This document shows, in pieces, positions 31,732 through 43,100 of a DNA stretch of 64,000 nt. Both the position numbers and the translations under genes were made by a program. Origin of the DNA: Bacillota bacterium (lineage in GTDB: Bacteria > Bacillota_I > Bacilli_A > Izemoplasmatales > UBA1188); the NCBI GenBank assembly GCA_023410715.1, contig JAEYPN010000011.1:21392-85391 (forward strand). Direction: 5' to 3'. The first letter of the stretch is position 1. Every line of letters begins with the position of its first letter. The notes beneath the pieces are model-generated. The model was given only the letters and a program-made list of their open reading frames with translations. It searched no databases and was not told the DNA's origin.

Positions 31732-32705
31732 ATCCTAATAATAAGTGGAAAAAGTATTTAAAAACCATAAAAAAAGATTGGATGCTTTACTTAATGCTAC
31801 TGCCTATTGTCATTTTCTTTCTTTTATGGAAATACTTACCAATGACTGGTCTACTTGCCGCATTCAAGTATTATACAACTGCTGGCGAATCCGTTTTAGA
31901 GGCTGATTTTAGAGGCTTTTATTACTTTAAAGCTTTGCTTTTTGGAACTTCATCAAAAGATTTTTGGCGAGCCTTTAGAAATACTTTTGCAATAAGTTTA
32001 CAAGGTTTAATTTTTGGTTTTCCAATTCCAATTATCTTAGCGTTATTCTTTAGTGAAATTAAGAGCCCACTTTACAGAAGTATTACTCAAATAATTTCTT
32101 ATTTACCTAAGTTTATCTCAACCGTAGTTATTACAACAATGGTGGCGTTAATGCTTAGTAGTGAATCACAATATAATAGCGCTGGTATTATTGCTACATT
32201 ATTATATAAATTGGGTTTAGCTAGTAAGTCAATGAATTTAATGACGGAACAAAGTTTTTTTAGGCCAATTTATCATATATCCGGAATATGGCAGGGAGCA
32301 GGATATGGGTCAATTGTATATTTTGCGGCCATCATGGGAATATCGCCAACATATTATGAAGCGGCAAAGATGGATGGGGCTAATAAACTTGCCCAAATAA
32401 GATATGTGACCTTACCAGGTATGGCTCCAACCTTAACTATCATGATTATTTTAAGAATAGGTGATATGTTATCTGTTGGTTATGAAAAGGTCTTACTGCT
32501 TTTAGGTGATAGTAAAACAATTATGGATAATGAAGCTTATTATGTTGGAGATGTTATATCCACATATGTTTATAGGATAGGTCTTGAGGGCGGAAGCTAT
32601 TTTACCGGGTCAGCTGCCGACTTATTTAACTCTTTAATTGCGATGTGCTTAGTGTTAGGTGCTAACTTCATTAGCCGAAGAGTATCTGAGACTTCACTTT
32701 TCTAG
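31728..32705 (+). CDS. ABC sugar importer permease, LplB-type
   Basis: The protein has 325 residues with six transmembrane helices, as is usual for CUT1 importer permeases. The N-terminal KKDWMLYLMLLPIVIFFLLW helix followed by YLPMTGLLAAFK is characteristic of the LplB branch. The EAA loop (EAAKMDGANKLAQIRYVTLPG) that contacts the ATPase lies about 100 residues before the C-terminus. GGAGGG six nt upstream supports ATG 31728. It pairs with the next permease and the downstream binding lipoprotein. In related pectin clusters this set imports unsaturated oligogalacturonides; that substrate is inferred from the neighbouring lyases. Confidence 0.92.
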   Translation: MNPNNKWKKYLKTIKKDWMLYLMLLPIVIFFLLWKYLPMTGLLAAFKYYTTAGESVLEADFRGFYYFKALLFGTSSKDFWRAFRNTFAISLQGLIFGFPIPIILALFFSEIKSPLYRSITQIISYLPKFISTVVITTMVALMLSSESQYNSAGIIATLLYKLGLASKSMNLMTEQSFFRPIYHISGIWQGAGYGSIVYFAAIMGISPTYYEAAKMDGANKLAQIRYVTLPGMAPTLTIMIILRIGDMLSVGYEKVLLLLGDSKTIMDNEAYYVGDVISTYVYRIGLEGGSYFTGSAADLFNSLIAMCLVLGANFISRRVSETSLF

Positions 32706-32713
32706 GTGATAAT

Positions 32714-33577
32714 ATGAAAAGACTAGATAGATCAGAAATTATTTTTAAAGTAATTGCTTATACCTTTGTGACATTATTTGCGATATGTTGCTTATATCCA
32801 TTTATCTACACCTTATCAGCAGCATTAAGTAGCTATGATGCAATGAAGGAAGGTAAAGTAATTTTATTCCCGGTAGAATTTCAAACAGAAGCTTTTAAAT
32901 ATGTTTTTGAGCAAAGACAATTTTGGATTAGTTATTCAAACACCATCTTTTATACACTTTATGGAACTGCATGGAGCATGCTTATATCAATTTTAGGTGC
33001 TTATGCATTATCAAAAAGAAAACTACTTTTTAATAGACAATTTAACTTTTTATTAGTATTTACAATGTGGTTTTCAGCCGGAATGGTACCAACTTATATC
33101 AACTATATTCGTCTTGGTGTTGATAATAGATGGGGAATTGTCATTGCGATGGGGGTCCAAGCATATAATGTTATTTTACTAAGAAATGCTTTTTCAAGTG
33201 TTTCTAAAGAAATAGAAGATGCCGCAGTAATTGATGGTGCAAACGAACTTCAAATATTAACTAACGTTCATATGCCAATGAGTAAAGCAGCGATTGCGAC
33301 AGTTACACTATTTTATGGCTTATCAAGATGGAATGGGTATTTCTGGACGAGAATGCTTTTGAAAAAATCAGAAGAACAGCCACTTCAGGTATACTTACGT
33401 ATTCAACTTGAACGCTTAGAAGACTTAGAAGCAACAGGTTCAATGTTAATTGAGTATTCAAAAGAATCAATGATGTACGCCATGTTAATTTGTGCCATCA
33501 TTCCAATTATCATTGTGTATCCATATTTACAAAAATACTTTGCTAGAGGTGTAAATCTCGGTGGAGTTAAGGAATAG
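32714..33577 (+). CDS. ABC sugar importer permease, YtcP/AraQ-type
   Basis: The protein has 287 residues and six transmembrane helices. The EAA-type loop (EIEDAAVIDGANELQILTNV) is near residues 173-192, and the C-terminal YPYLQKYFARGVNLGGVKE tail is characteristic of YtcP-like permeases. It starts 8 bp after the LplB-type gene, preceded by TAGGTGAT. It forms the second half of the transmembrane channel. No ATPase gene is present in the operon, which is common for CUT1 systems that share one MsmX-like ATPase encoded elsewhere. Confidence 0.92.
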   Translation: MKRLDRSEIIFKVIAYTFVTLFAICCLYPFIYTLSAALSSYDAMKEGKVILFPVEFQTEAFKYVFEQRQFWISYSNTIFYTLYGTAWSMLISILGAYALSKRKLLFNRQFNFLLVFTMWFSAGMVPTYINYIRLGVDNRWGIVIAMGVQAYNVILLRNAFSSVSKEIEDAAVIDGANELQILTNVHMPMSKAAIATVTLFYGLSRWNGYFWTRMLLKKSEEQPLQVYLRIQLERLEDLEATGSMLIEYSKESMMYAMLICAIIPIIIVYPYLQKYFARGVNLGGVKE

Positions 33578-33585
33578 GAGAATCT

Positions 33586-35673
33586 ATGAAAAAAATATTT
33601 ATTGTTGTTTTTACATTTTTATGTCTTTCTTTATGTGGGTGTGCAAGATTAATCATTCCTACAAAAGGAGGAACAACTTTATCTACAACTAAAACAAAAA
33701 CTACAAATACAAATACTAGTAGTAATAATAATGAAAAGATAGACATTAATGTTTCCATTACTTTCCAAGGTTCAAAGTTTATTACTTATAATGGTAATGT
33801 CCCTTATACAGGACTCGATGGTGTTACTTATACAAACGGGATGTTACTTCCTACATGGGTTGAATATGCAAAACAATTAAATGTAAATATTAATGATGTA
33901 ACACCTAAAACAGGCGCTGATGATTCAGCAATTTTAACACAGTCAGCGACTAATGATTTTAAAAATGCAGATATTTTTAATGGTGATGCCAGTGCCTTTG
34001 TTAAGTATGGTACATTAGGTAACTTTGTAGCATTAAACGAGCACTGGGATAAACTACCAAATTTAAAGAAATTTTTAGATGATAATCCTGGCTATTATTT
34101 ATCACTAACATCTTCAGATGGAAATATTTATTATTCTCCATATTTTGATGGCTATAATGAAGTGGAAAGAATGTTTATGATGCGTCATGACTGGGTTATA
34201 AAACTACTTGATGATGATGTAACATATGATGAAGCATATAATCTATCCAGTTTTTATAAACCATTCAATAATGATTCCCTTAATGTTAAAGTAAAAGGAA
34301 CTAGTAAAGTAATAACTAAGAATTATGAAAAAAATATTATTTCTATTCAAAACGACTTATTAGTAAAAAATGGCAAGACTTTAACAAATGCATTAAAAAA
34401 GTATATTGATGATACATATGGTAATCAATATGCTAAAAGAAGTGACTTATTCTTATCGGAAAATGCCGCTTATGACTGTGATGAATTAATAGCTTTAATG
34501 CGCTGTGTTAAAGCGAATCCATTACTTTTAACTGGTGATGCAAATACGGATATTATTGTTTTCTTCCCAAGAGAAAAAAGTAGGGCAGTTGAAATATTAA
34601 GTTTAGCACAAATTTTTGGTATCAGAGGTTTATCAAATATGGATTCAACTTTATATATTGGCCAAGATGGAGAAATTCATAATTCTTATGGCGAAGAAAA
34701 AACCTTAGAGGCTTTAGGATATTTAAATGAGTTATATAAAGAAGGATTAATTTTAAAAGACTTCCCTAAAGGAATTGGGACAGTAAGTGATTATCGTCAA
34801 CAGATGTTTAAAACTGGTCATGGCTTTATGACTTTTGATTACGTCGCAACGACGACATCACTTTATACGACTATCACTTTAAATGAAAAAAATGTTATTT
34901 TTGAAAAAGATAAATTTAGATTTGAAGCAGTACTTCCAGCAGTATGTGATTGGGATGATGGAATAAATGATAATTATATTCATTTTACAGATTCCGTAAG
35001 AACCGTTAAGTCTGAAGGATGGGCAATACCAAAGCATGTTGCTGAAAATACACAAAAATTAAATAAAGTTTTAGAGTTTATTGATTATGCATATAGTCCT
35101 ATAGGTGCAGCACTTGTTACTTATGGGCCACAAGCATGGCGTGGTACTGGTAATTATGATTATAATGGAATTACTATTCCTGAGGTAAATGCTAAAGCCA
35201 TTGATGAAATCTATAATATGTCTAATGGTTCTGCAACAGATTACTATAGATCTTATGTCGGGGCAACGCTAAATATTGGCTATTGTAAAGATATGGGAAT
35301 GGAATACCAAACATTAAATGAACAAGGAAAAAGAAGTGTTGATATGATTGCTAATGCGGTTAAAGCTAAGGCTTTACTTATTACGACTCCTTCTATTGAA
35401 AATGGTTATTTCTATTTAACCCCACCGACGACATATGCTTTAAAGAAAGAAGAACAAGAAGTAATAACAGTTAAGACATCTGCTTCAACAGTTTGGAAGA
35501 ATTATAGGACATATTATGTTTTATATGGCTTTGAGGCTAAAATTGGTTCAACAAAAGATTATACTCCAAGCATTCAAAAATATAAAGAAGAATTAGATAA
35601 ACAAGGATATACAACTTATATGTATTACTATGGCGAGGCTTGGAACAGAATGAAAAATTTCTTTAATGAATAG
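33586..35673 (+). CDS. Lipoprotein solute-binding protein of the oligogalacturonide ABC importer, LipO/YtcQ-type
   Basis: The protein has 695 residues. The signal ends LCGC (Cys19), followed by a Thr/Asn linker. The body is a long family-1-like extracellular binding protein, with segments such as NADIFNGDAS near residue 127 and SEGWAIPKHVAENTQKLNKV near 475. It is much longer than the usual 400-550 residues, as in LipO/YtcQ proteins. Its place directly after two cognate permeases supports the role. A C-terminal Tyr-rich segment (TTYMYYYGEAW) ends the protein. GGAGAATCT before ATG 33586 sets the start. Confidence 0.85.
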   Translation: MKKIFIVVFTFLCLSLCGCARLIIPTKGGTTLSTTKTKTTNTNTSSNNNEKIDINVSITFQGSKFITYNGNVPYTGLDGVTYTNGMLLPTWVEYAKQLNVNINDVTPKTGADDSAILTQSATNDFKNADIFNGDASAFVKYGTLGNFVALNEHWDKLPNLKKFLDDNPGYYLSLTSSDGNIYYSPYFDGYNEVERMFMMRHDWVIKLLDDDVTYDEAYNLSSFYKPFNNDSLNVKVKGTSKVITKNYEKNIISIQNDLLVKNGKTLTNALKKYIDDTYGNQYAKRSDLFLSENAAYDCDELIALMRCVKANPLLLTGDANTDIIVFFPREKSRAVEILSLAQIFGIRGLSNMDSTLYIGQDGEIHNSYGEEKTLEALGYLNELYKEGLILKDFPKGIGTVSDYRQQMFKTGHGFMTFDYVATTTSLYTTITLNEKNVIFEKDKFRFEAVLPAVCDWDDGINDNYIHFTDSVRTVKSEGWAIPKHVAENTQKLNKVLEFIDYAYSPIGAALVTYGPQAWRGTGNYDYNGITIPEVNAKAIDEIYNMSNGSATDYYRSYVGATLNIGYCKDMGMEYQTLNEQGKRSVDMIANAVKAKALLITTPSIENGYFYLTPPTTYALKKEEQEVITVKTSASTVWKNYRTYYVLYGFEAKIGSTKDYTPSIQKYKEELDKQGYTTYMYYYGEAWNRMKNFFNE

Positions 35674-35683
35674 GTGAAAAATT

Positions 35684-36214
35684 ATGTCACTAGCGAAAAT
35701 ACAAAAAATTCTCATTTATAATCTATTTATTTCAACTATCGTGCTTTTTGTCTATTCGTTAGGATATTTTACAAATTTTGTTGACCTACAGATTACTAAT
35801 AAGGATTTTTATAATACAGCGCAAATTGTTAACCGGTTTATATTTAATTATTCTTTTTATGCAATTGTAGCTATTGGACTTTTATTAATTCTTTCAACGC
35901 AAACAAAAGAACATTACTCGTTATTTGACTATATTCTAGTATTAACTATTTCCATACTGTATATATTTTTAAATGTTGAAATAATTGTTGTAAATAGCGT
36001 TTTAAAAGCGGAATATTTAAAAGTAGATTTTATAAAAATAGCAAAAATTATTCCTGATTATAAAGAAAGTACATTTATTTTTACAATTGGAAACATCATT
36101 AATATCATAAGTATTGTAATTTCTCTTTTAACAATTAGTTTAATTGTTATAAAATATTTTAAAGATCGGGGGATAAAACGTGAAAAGTGTCGAAAAGATG
36201 CGATATCAGCCTAA
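35684..36214 (+). CDS. Four-helix membrane protein of unknown function (first of three)
   Basis: The protein has 176 residues and four predicted transmembrane helices (near residues 9-29, 49-68, 79-106 and 126-154) with a short basic C-terminus. It begins 10 bp after the binding-protein gene, with AGGTGAAAAATT before the ATG, and is co-transcribed. No family was recognised. Its topology resembles the two following proteins, so the three may be diverged tandem paralogues. Roles in importer assembly or lipoprotein display are guesses. Confidence 0.7.
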   Translation: MSLAKIQKILIYNLFISTIVLFVYSLGYFTNFVDLQITNKDFYNTAQIVNRFIFNYSFYAIVAIGLLLILSTQTKEHYSLFDYILVLTISILYIFLNVEIIVVNSVLKAEYLKVDFIKIAKIIPDYKESTFIFTIGNIINIISIVISLLTISLIVIKYFKDRGIKREKCRKDAISA

Positions 36215-36617
36215 TTCTACCTCTTCAAAATATGTAATATTAACCATTATCATGAATGTTATTTTTCTCTTTTATGCCCTAAATGTCTTAGACTATAATA
36301 TCTTTTTAGGCATTAAAGTTTTAGCAAATATTTTCTTAACATTATATTTATTCTTGGCTATGGAAAAGGTTAAAGCATATTCAATTAGGTATTCTATTTC
36401 TTTAATTGTCATTGGAATTTTAGCAATTTTTCGTGAATTTTACGTTCCACTTAAAATGATTAAAGAAAAAACTGAACCTAAAGATAAGATTATCATTATG
36501 ATGGTTTTATTATTATTTGTATCAGTTTCAATGATTATATCAGGCGTTATAGGTTATAAAAAAGCAAAACTTTTAACAAGCTATTTGAAAGAAAAAGGTA
36601 ATAATCATGACAAATAA
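36180..36617 (+). CDS. Four-helix membrane protein of unknown function (second of three)
   Basis: The protein has 145 residues and four hydrophobic helices. It starts at GTG 36180 with GGGGG 8 nt upstream, 35 bp inside the end of the preceding gene. Such a long overlap in another frame is unusual, but the SD fits and the downstream ATG choices would cut off the N-terminus. It overlaps the next gene by 11 bp. Unrecognised family. Confidence 0.65.
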   Translation: MKSVEKMRYQPNSTSSKYVILTIIMNVIFLFYALNVLDYNIFLGIKVLANIFLTLYLFLAMEKVKAYSIRYSISLIVIGILAIFREFYVPLKMIKEKTEPKDKIIIMMVLLLFVSVSMIISGVIGYKKAKLLTSYLKEKGNNHDK

Positions 36618-37098
36618 AAAATCATCTTTCTTTAAAAGGTTACTTTCTGATATAATGGAGAAATTTCCATTACTCACTATGCTTATCTCAGGTATTATCA
36701 TCACTTCTACAATACCTACCCATGTAAATGCTATTATCAATTCTTTAAGTTTAATTGTGGCCTTTTATATGTTTTGTTTCATACTTATGTCTACTATTAA
36801 TATTTTTAATGGTTTTAGTCTTAATAAAAAAAGAACACTACAATCTTTAATAATTTCAATTATTTGTGTTACTATTGAAATTTTATTTGTTTACTTGTAT
36901 TTAACTGAACTTATAGTTGAAATTAAAACAGTAAGTAATACCAAAATAATTATGAATTCCTTTTATCAATCTTTTGATTTATTAATTATCGCAAGTGTTT
37001 TAAATGTTTTAGGCGTTATTTATCCAATAGTAATGCATTTTGTTTATGCTAAAAAAGATGATTCATTTAAATTGAAAATAAAAACAAATAAAGAATAG
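36607..37098 (+). CDS. Four-helix membrane protein of unknown function (third of three)
   Basis: The protein has 163 residues with a basic N-terminus (KKSSFFKRLL) and four hydrophobic helices. It overlaps the preceding gene by 11 bp and lies 9 bp before the 2,094-residue lipoprotein gene. Its topology is similar to the two preceding proteins. I recognise no conserved motif. Confidence 0.68.
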   Translation: MTNKKSSFFKRLLSDIMEKFPLLTMLISGIIITSTIPTHVNAIINSLSLIVAFYMFCFILMSTINIFNGFSLNKKRTLQSLIISIICVTIEILFVYLYLTELIVEIKTVSNTKIIMNSFYQSFDLLIIASVLNVLGVIYPIVMHFVYAKKDDSFKLKIKTNKE

Positions 37099-37107
37099 GG
37101 AGGATTT

Positions 37108-40100
37108 ATGAAGAAGAAAATTTTACTAATTTCAACGCTTTTTATTGGATTGATTGTTTTAGTTGGCTGTCGAAGGACAACAGGTACAACGGTAAAACCA
37201 ACTGTTAAAACAACTGTATCAAAAACTACCTCTAGTAATAGTAGTTCAAAATCAGAAGAAATTAAGATTTCTTCACTTGAAATTACAGGGATAAGTGAGG
37301 ACATAGTTGAAGGCGATACGTTACAACTTAGCGTAAAAGTTTTACCTGATGCAGCTAAAAGCAGGCAAGTAACCTGGTCATCAAGTAATACGCAAGTTGC
37401 GACAGTATCACAAACAGGATTAGTTACGGCATTAAAAGAGGGATATGCAGTAATTAAAGTCGCAGGCGATGGTAAAGAAGATACATATGATGTATATGTA
37501 ACGAAAAAAGAAGAATTAATTCGTGATACAACACCATATGAAGTATGGTATGAAGGGTTTGAACTATCTTCATCACTTAATGAATGGAAACTAAATAGTG
37601 ATCAAATTCCAACAGAAGTTGTCGGTCAATTTAGAGAAGCTAAAAGTGACAAGTTTACACCAACAGAATTAAATAATGCTTTAAAATTAACAAGTTCATT
37701 TGATACTGATTCAAAAACTGAACGTGGTTTTACAGCTGTAGCTGATGGTTGGTTACAAATAGATATGATGTTGACGGAACAAAATGGCCAAATGTCATTT
37801 GAAGTTTATGCTGGTAAAGATGATCGTTTATTCAGTATTCATTTACATCAAGGCGGAAAAGTACGTTATCGTATCGATGAAGCAGATGGTGGCGGATATG
37901 GTATTAGACTAGAAACCGATGTTGACTGGGAAGTTAATAAATGGATTACTTTTGTTGTAACATGGAATGCTGATGTAGAAGAAAATGAATTTAAAACATA
38001 TAATGCATATGTTTTAATGAAAGATGAGAATGGCGAATATTTAAAACAATTTGCCAAAAATATTCCATTCTTCTATCAAGAATTATCAACATCACCTAAC
38101 TGGATGAAAATCAGAGTTAACAAGGGTAATGATACAGATAAATTAGAAGGAAAAGATGCACCTAATAATGTAACTGGATACGTGGATAATATTATCTTAA
38201 AGAGCTTAGATGATATGATTAAAGATAATAAATTCCCACGTGTTGATGATACTTTAGTGCAAACAGAAAATATACCAACTGTCTCAGCGAAAGCTTCAGT
38301 TGTTTCTAAAGTAGGAGAAAAGTATCAATTTGAATTATTTGGTACTTCAATTTCTAATAAACAAACAGAAGGAACTCTATACTATCTAATTAGAGAAATG
38401 TCAGACTTCACTGCGCCAACTAAAGAGGAAATTAAAGCATTAAATCAAAAAATAATGATTAGTGCTTCAAGTACTTCAATTAATGGTGTTATCGAGGTTT
38501 CAAACTTTGATATGGCTAAAACATACGAATTATTCTATATCGTTGTTAATGAAGCTGGTGAAACTGAAGTTAAGAATATTAGAGAAATTAGTGGCGCAAC
38601 ATTAGTATATACTGCTGCTCAACTTCATGATGCGTTAGAAGCTGGTGCTGAACATATAATTCTCGCAAACGATATTGATGCAACAGGATATGATTGGATT
38701 CCTGTTTCTAAAAAATATGAAGGCGTATTAGATGGTGCCAATCATATCATTAATGGTTTAAATATCACTGGTGATTTTGTTCTAAAACTTAATTCAAGTA
38801 ATAAAACAATTGCTAATGGTAAATATGCAGGAATTTTTGCGACTATTTCTTCAGCAACAATTAAAAACCTTATTATTTCTAATTCTAAAATTGATGCATA
38901 TGAAAGAAGTGGTTTAATCGCTGGTAATGTTGCTGGAAACTTGAAAATTGAAAATGTTTATATAGCAGGCTTAACTGTTTCAATGAAATATGATATTGAC
39001 TATCATGGCGCACTAGTTGGACGTATTCAATCAGGTAGTGTCAAAGTTACAAATGTCGCAGTTTCTGATTATTCAGTTGAATATGATGATAGTTATGCTA
39101 AAGATTATGTTGTACTTAATGGTCCTAAGTTTGATCCAAGTGCTGCTGATGAAATTAGCGTTGATACAACAAAATGGGGCGCATATGGCGGTGGATTTGT
39201 TGGTGGCGTTGATAGTGGTGCTACACTTAATATGAATGATATTCAAATCGTTAACAGTAAGATTCAAATGTTTGATCAAGCTGCTGGGGGATTACTTGGT
39301 AGAAATAGTGGGACAACAAACATTACTAACGCTTACGTTAATGTTGAAGTTGAAACACCTAAGAATGCTGGTTTAGTTGCTGGTGATGTTGCTGGAACAT
39401 TTACAATTACTAATGCTTTATTAATTGGAAAAGCAACAGCTACAGCAGGTAGTGGTTATATTCAAGGTAAAAATAATAGTGCAACCGCAATTACACCTAC
39501 AAATGTTTTTGCGTTGGTAGAAATTACACCTTTAGCTGAAGTTCCAGCTGGAGTTACCGTAATTACTATAGTTAATGATTCATTATATACTAATTTACCA
39601 ACGTTTGCTGATTTATGGGAAGTAAAAGCTAGTTATAAAGTATTAAAGATTTCTTTAGCCGAAATTAAGGTTGTAAAAACTGATAAACAAAAAGTTGAAG
39701 AAGTTATTGATTGGTTAAGTAATGAGATGCCTGAGGCATTAGAGGAAGATTTTACTTTACCAACAACTGATAAAAATAGTTATAATACTGTTATCACTTG
39801 GGTACTTGATGATAGCGAATTTGCAAGAATTGATAATAATCTTTTAATCATCACAAGACCAACTTACACTAATGGTAGTGAAGATATTAGATTAGTAGTT
39901 AAGATAGTTTTAAATGAGGAAGAAAAAGAATTTGAATTTAATATCACAATTCCAAGACTTCCAATGTCAGACGAAGAAAAAGCTCTAAAAATTAAAGAAT
40001 CTTTAGAATCTTTAGTTTTAGGTAAAGATGTAACAGAAAACTTTGTTTTACCTATAACTGATTCTTTTGAATATGCATCAATTATAAGTTGGACTTCTAA

Positions 40101-43100
40101 AAATGAGGCAATTACAATTGATGGGGCAAATGCCATAGTTATAAGACCAGATGTTGATAAAGAGGATATTTTAGTAGAATTAAAAGCTATAATTAAGGTT
40201 AATGATGCTTTAGAAGAATTTAAAGTTACTTTTAAAGTACTAAAAAAATCATTAGATCCTGAAGTTGTTTCAGCTGACATTAACGCTGCTTTAGATATTC
40301 TTTATACAAATAAAGAATATAGTGATAATTTCACATTTATATCAAAAAATGATACTTATGATATTCCAATTAATTGGGTAACATTAAGTCAACAAATTTT
40401 AATTACAAATAATTACGCTACACTTATTAGACCTGCTTATAATGAGCAAAAAACAGCAGTTATGGTTAAAGCAATATATGAAGTTTTGGGAGTTGAAAAA
40501 ACCTACGAAACAACAATTTATATTTTGCCTGTTTTACCAACTAACGAAGAATTAGTTTTTGAATTACGTAAAGTAGTAAATAAAGTTAATTTGGATAATC
40601 TAACAGATAATGTCACATTGCCTTTAACAACAGTTTATGGCGGAATTATTTCTTGGGTATCAAATAATCATGCTTTAAGTAGTGATGGAAAAGTAACTCG
40701 TCCAAACTATAAAACTAGTGATTCAACTGGTGATGTCATTGCAACTATATTTGTTAACAGCGAATCAGTTGGAGAACAAATTATCCTATCTTCAAAAGTA
40801 TTAATGAAAGAACCAATTTATATTTCTACTTTAGCAGAACTTCAAGCAATTGAAAGTGGCACAAAAGAATATTATATTCTTGAAAATGATATTGATGGAG
40901 AAGGTTCTACATTTAATGCAATCGCTAAATTTAATGGTACATTAGACGGGGCTAATCATAAAATATTTAATTTAAAGATTAATCAAGCTTTAATAGCTGA
41001 TACAAATACTAATGTTGAAATTGCTGTTAAAAATTTAATATTTGATAATATTGAATTAATTCAAATAGATGCAGAACGGGCAGCAATTATTTTTGGTAAG
41101 ACTCAAGGAAACGTTACAATTGAAAATGTCGTTGTAACAAACTCATTAATTAAAATCAGATATGCACAAGATTATATTGCAGCTTTAGTAGGTCGCTCAA
41201 CATCTGGTTCAATCAATATAAAAAATGTTTATGTTGATTTTATGATGGAAATAGCTACACCAGCTGAAGGCGAAACAATTAATGTTGCTGGTTGTGGATA
41301 TAATGGTGGACTTATTGCTGGCTTATCATCTGGTGTTACAGCAAATATTAGCGATGCTGAAGTATATGTTACTGTTTTAAGCCCAGACCAAGTTGCTGGT
41401 GGTATTATTGGTAGAATGCAAGGAAATGCAATGCTTGAGAATGTCATTGTTAAAACAACAGCTGAATCAAGAAAAATGATTGGTGGTGTCTTTGGTGACG
41501 TAACAGGAAAAGCAACTTTAACTAATGTAGTTGTTACTGGTGAATTAACATCAACTAATGAAACAACTGTCGGTGGAGTTTCTGGTAGTGGTTCTGCTAA
41601 TATTACAATGAGTAAAGTTCATCAATATAATGTTACATTTATCTTACCAGAGACTAAGACACCTATTGGGGTTAATGGTATTGAAATAACTAGAGCTTCA
41701 TTATTTGAAGAATCATGGTGGACTTTAAACTTTGTAAATGAAAATGATCTTTGGATTTTTGATACAGAAAGTATGTTCTATGCTCTAAAAATTTATGAAT
41801 TAGGTGTAAGACCTGCAGTAAATGAAGATGAAATGATCTTGGTTTTTGACAATTGGTTAAAAGCGCAATTTAAAGATGAGGTTACTGAAGATTTTGATTT
41901 AGTATCATTGTTTCCATATCGAGACATTGTTGTTACATTTACGGTTGAATCTGGGGGAGCAATTTCAATAGATAGTAATAAAGTATTCGTTTATCGACCT
42001 AAATTTGGCAGTGGTGATGAATTAGTTAAGATTAAAGCAACATATGAAATTGCAGGGCAACCAAATGAAAAAATATTTGAATTTAAAGTTTTAGAATTTC
42101 AACCTGACTATTCTTCACAATTAGCATATGCAAAAGAATATGTTAAAAACTTATTCAATAATCAAGACTTACTAGCTTTAGTTGCAAATTTAACACTACC
42201 TTTAAGTGATGACAATAATTATTCAATAATTACTTGGTCATCAACAAACACTGCTTTATCAAATACAGGTATTGTGACTCGTCCTCTAGCAACTCAAAAC
42301 GATGAAGAAGGTAAATTAATTGCTATAATTACAGTATCAACATTTAATCCAGAAGTTGTCGAATTTGACGTTAAAGTTTTAAAAGAAGAAGCAGCAACTG
42401 TAATTTCAACAAAAGAAGAATTAGCTAACTTCATTAATAATGGGGGAACAGGTAACTATATTCTTGCAAATGACATTGATATGACAGATGTAACTTTAAC
42501 TGGCTCAACTAAAATATTTGAAGGCGTTTTTGATGGTAATGGTTATACAATTTCAAATATTAGTGCTGTTGCTACTGCCAACAAAATGGGTGTATTCTTT
42601 AAAACTTTATCTGGTACATTTAAAAATGTAAATTTTATGAATTGCTCATATACAGCAGGTGGAACAGGTGAAGGAGCATCGTTTGTTACATATTTAGTAA
42701 CAGGAGGCGCAGTTATTGAAAACATTAGTTTTACTAATGTAAAAGTAATTAATACAGGTAGTGCTGGTTATAATGCTCTTGTATTTGGTGATTTTTCAAC
42801 CGCAAGTGAACTTCCTATCACAATTAAAGGTATATCTATTAACAATACTGAAGCTTATAATGTTTCTGGAATTAAATACATTGCAGCAATTGCAGGACGT
42901 ATGAATGCAGCTGGTACATTAAATGTGTCTAATGTATATATTAATTCAGAAATTCTAAGCCCAGTAAGTGATTCAAATTCACAAGCCATAGCATTTGTTC
43001 TCTCAATCATTAATGCAGCTGATATTACAGTTAATATTGATAATGTTGTAGTGACTGGAAAAGCAACAGGATATAAGAATGTTGGTGCGTTTGTTGGAAC

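Noticed and set aside
31728..35673. ABC transporter ATPase gene belonging to the importer
   Set aside because: I looked for Walker and signature motifs throughout the operon and found none; a shared MsmX-like ATPase encoded elsewhere is the usual solution.
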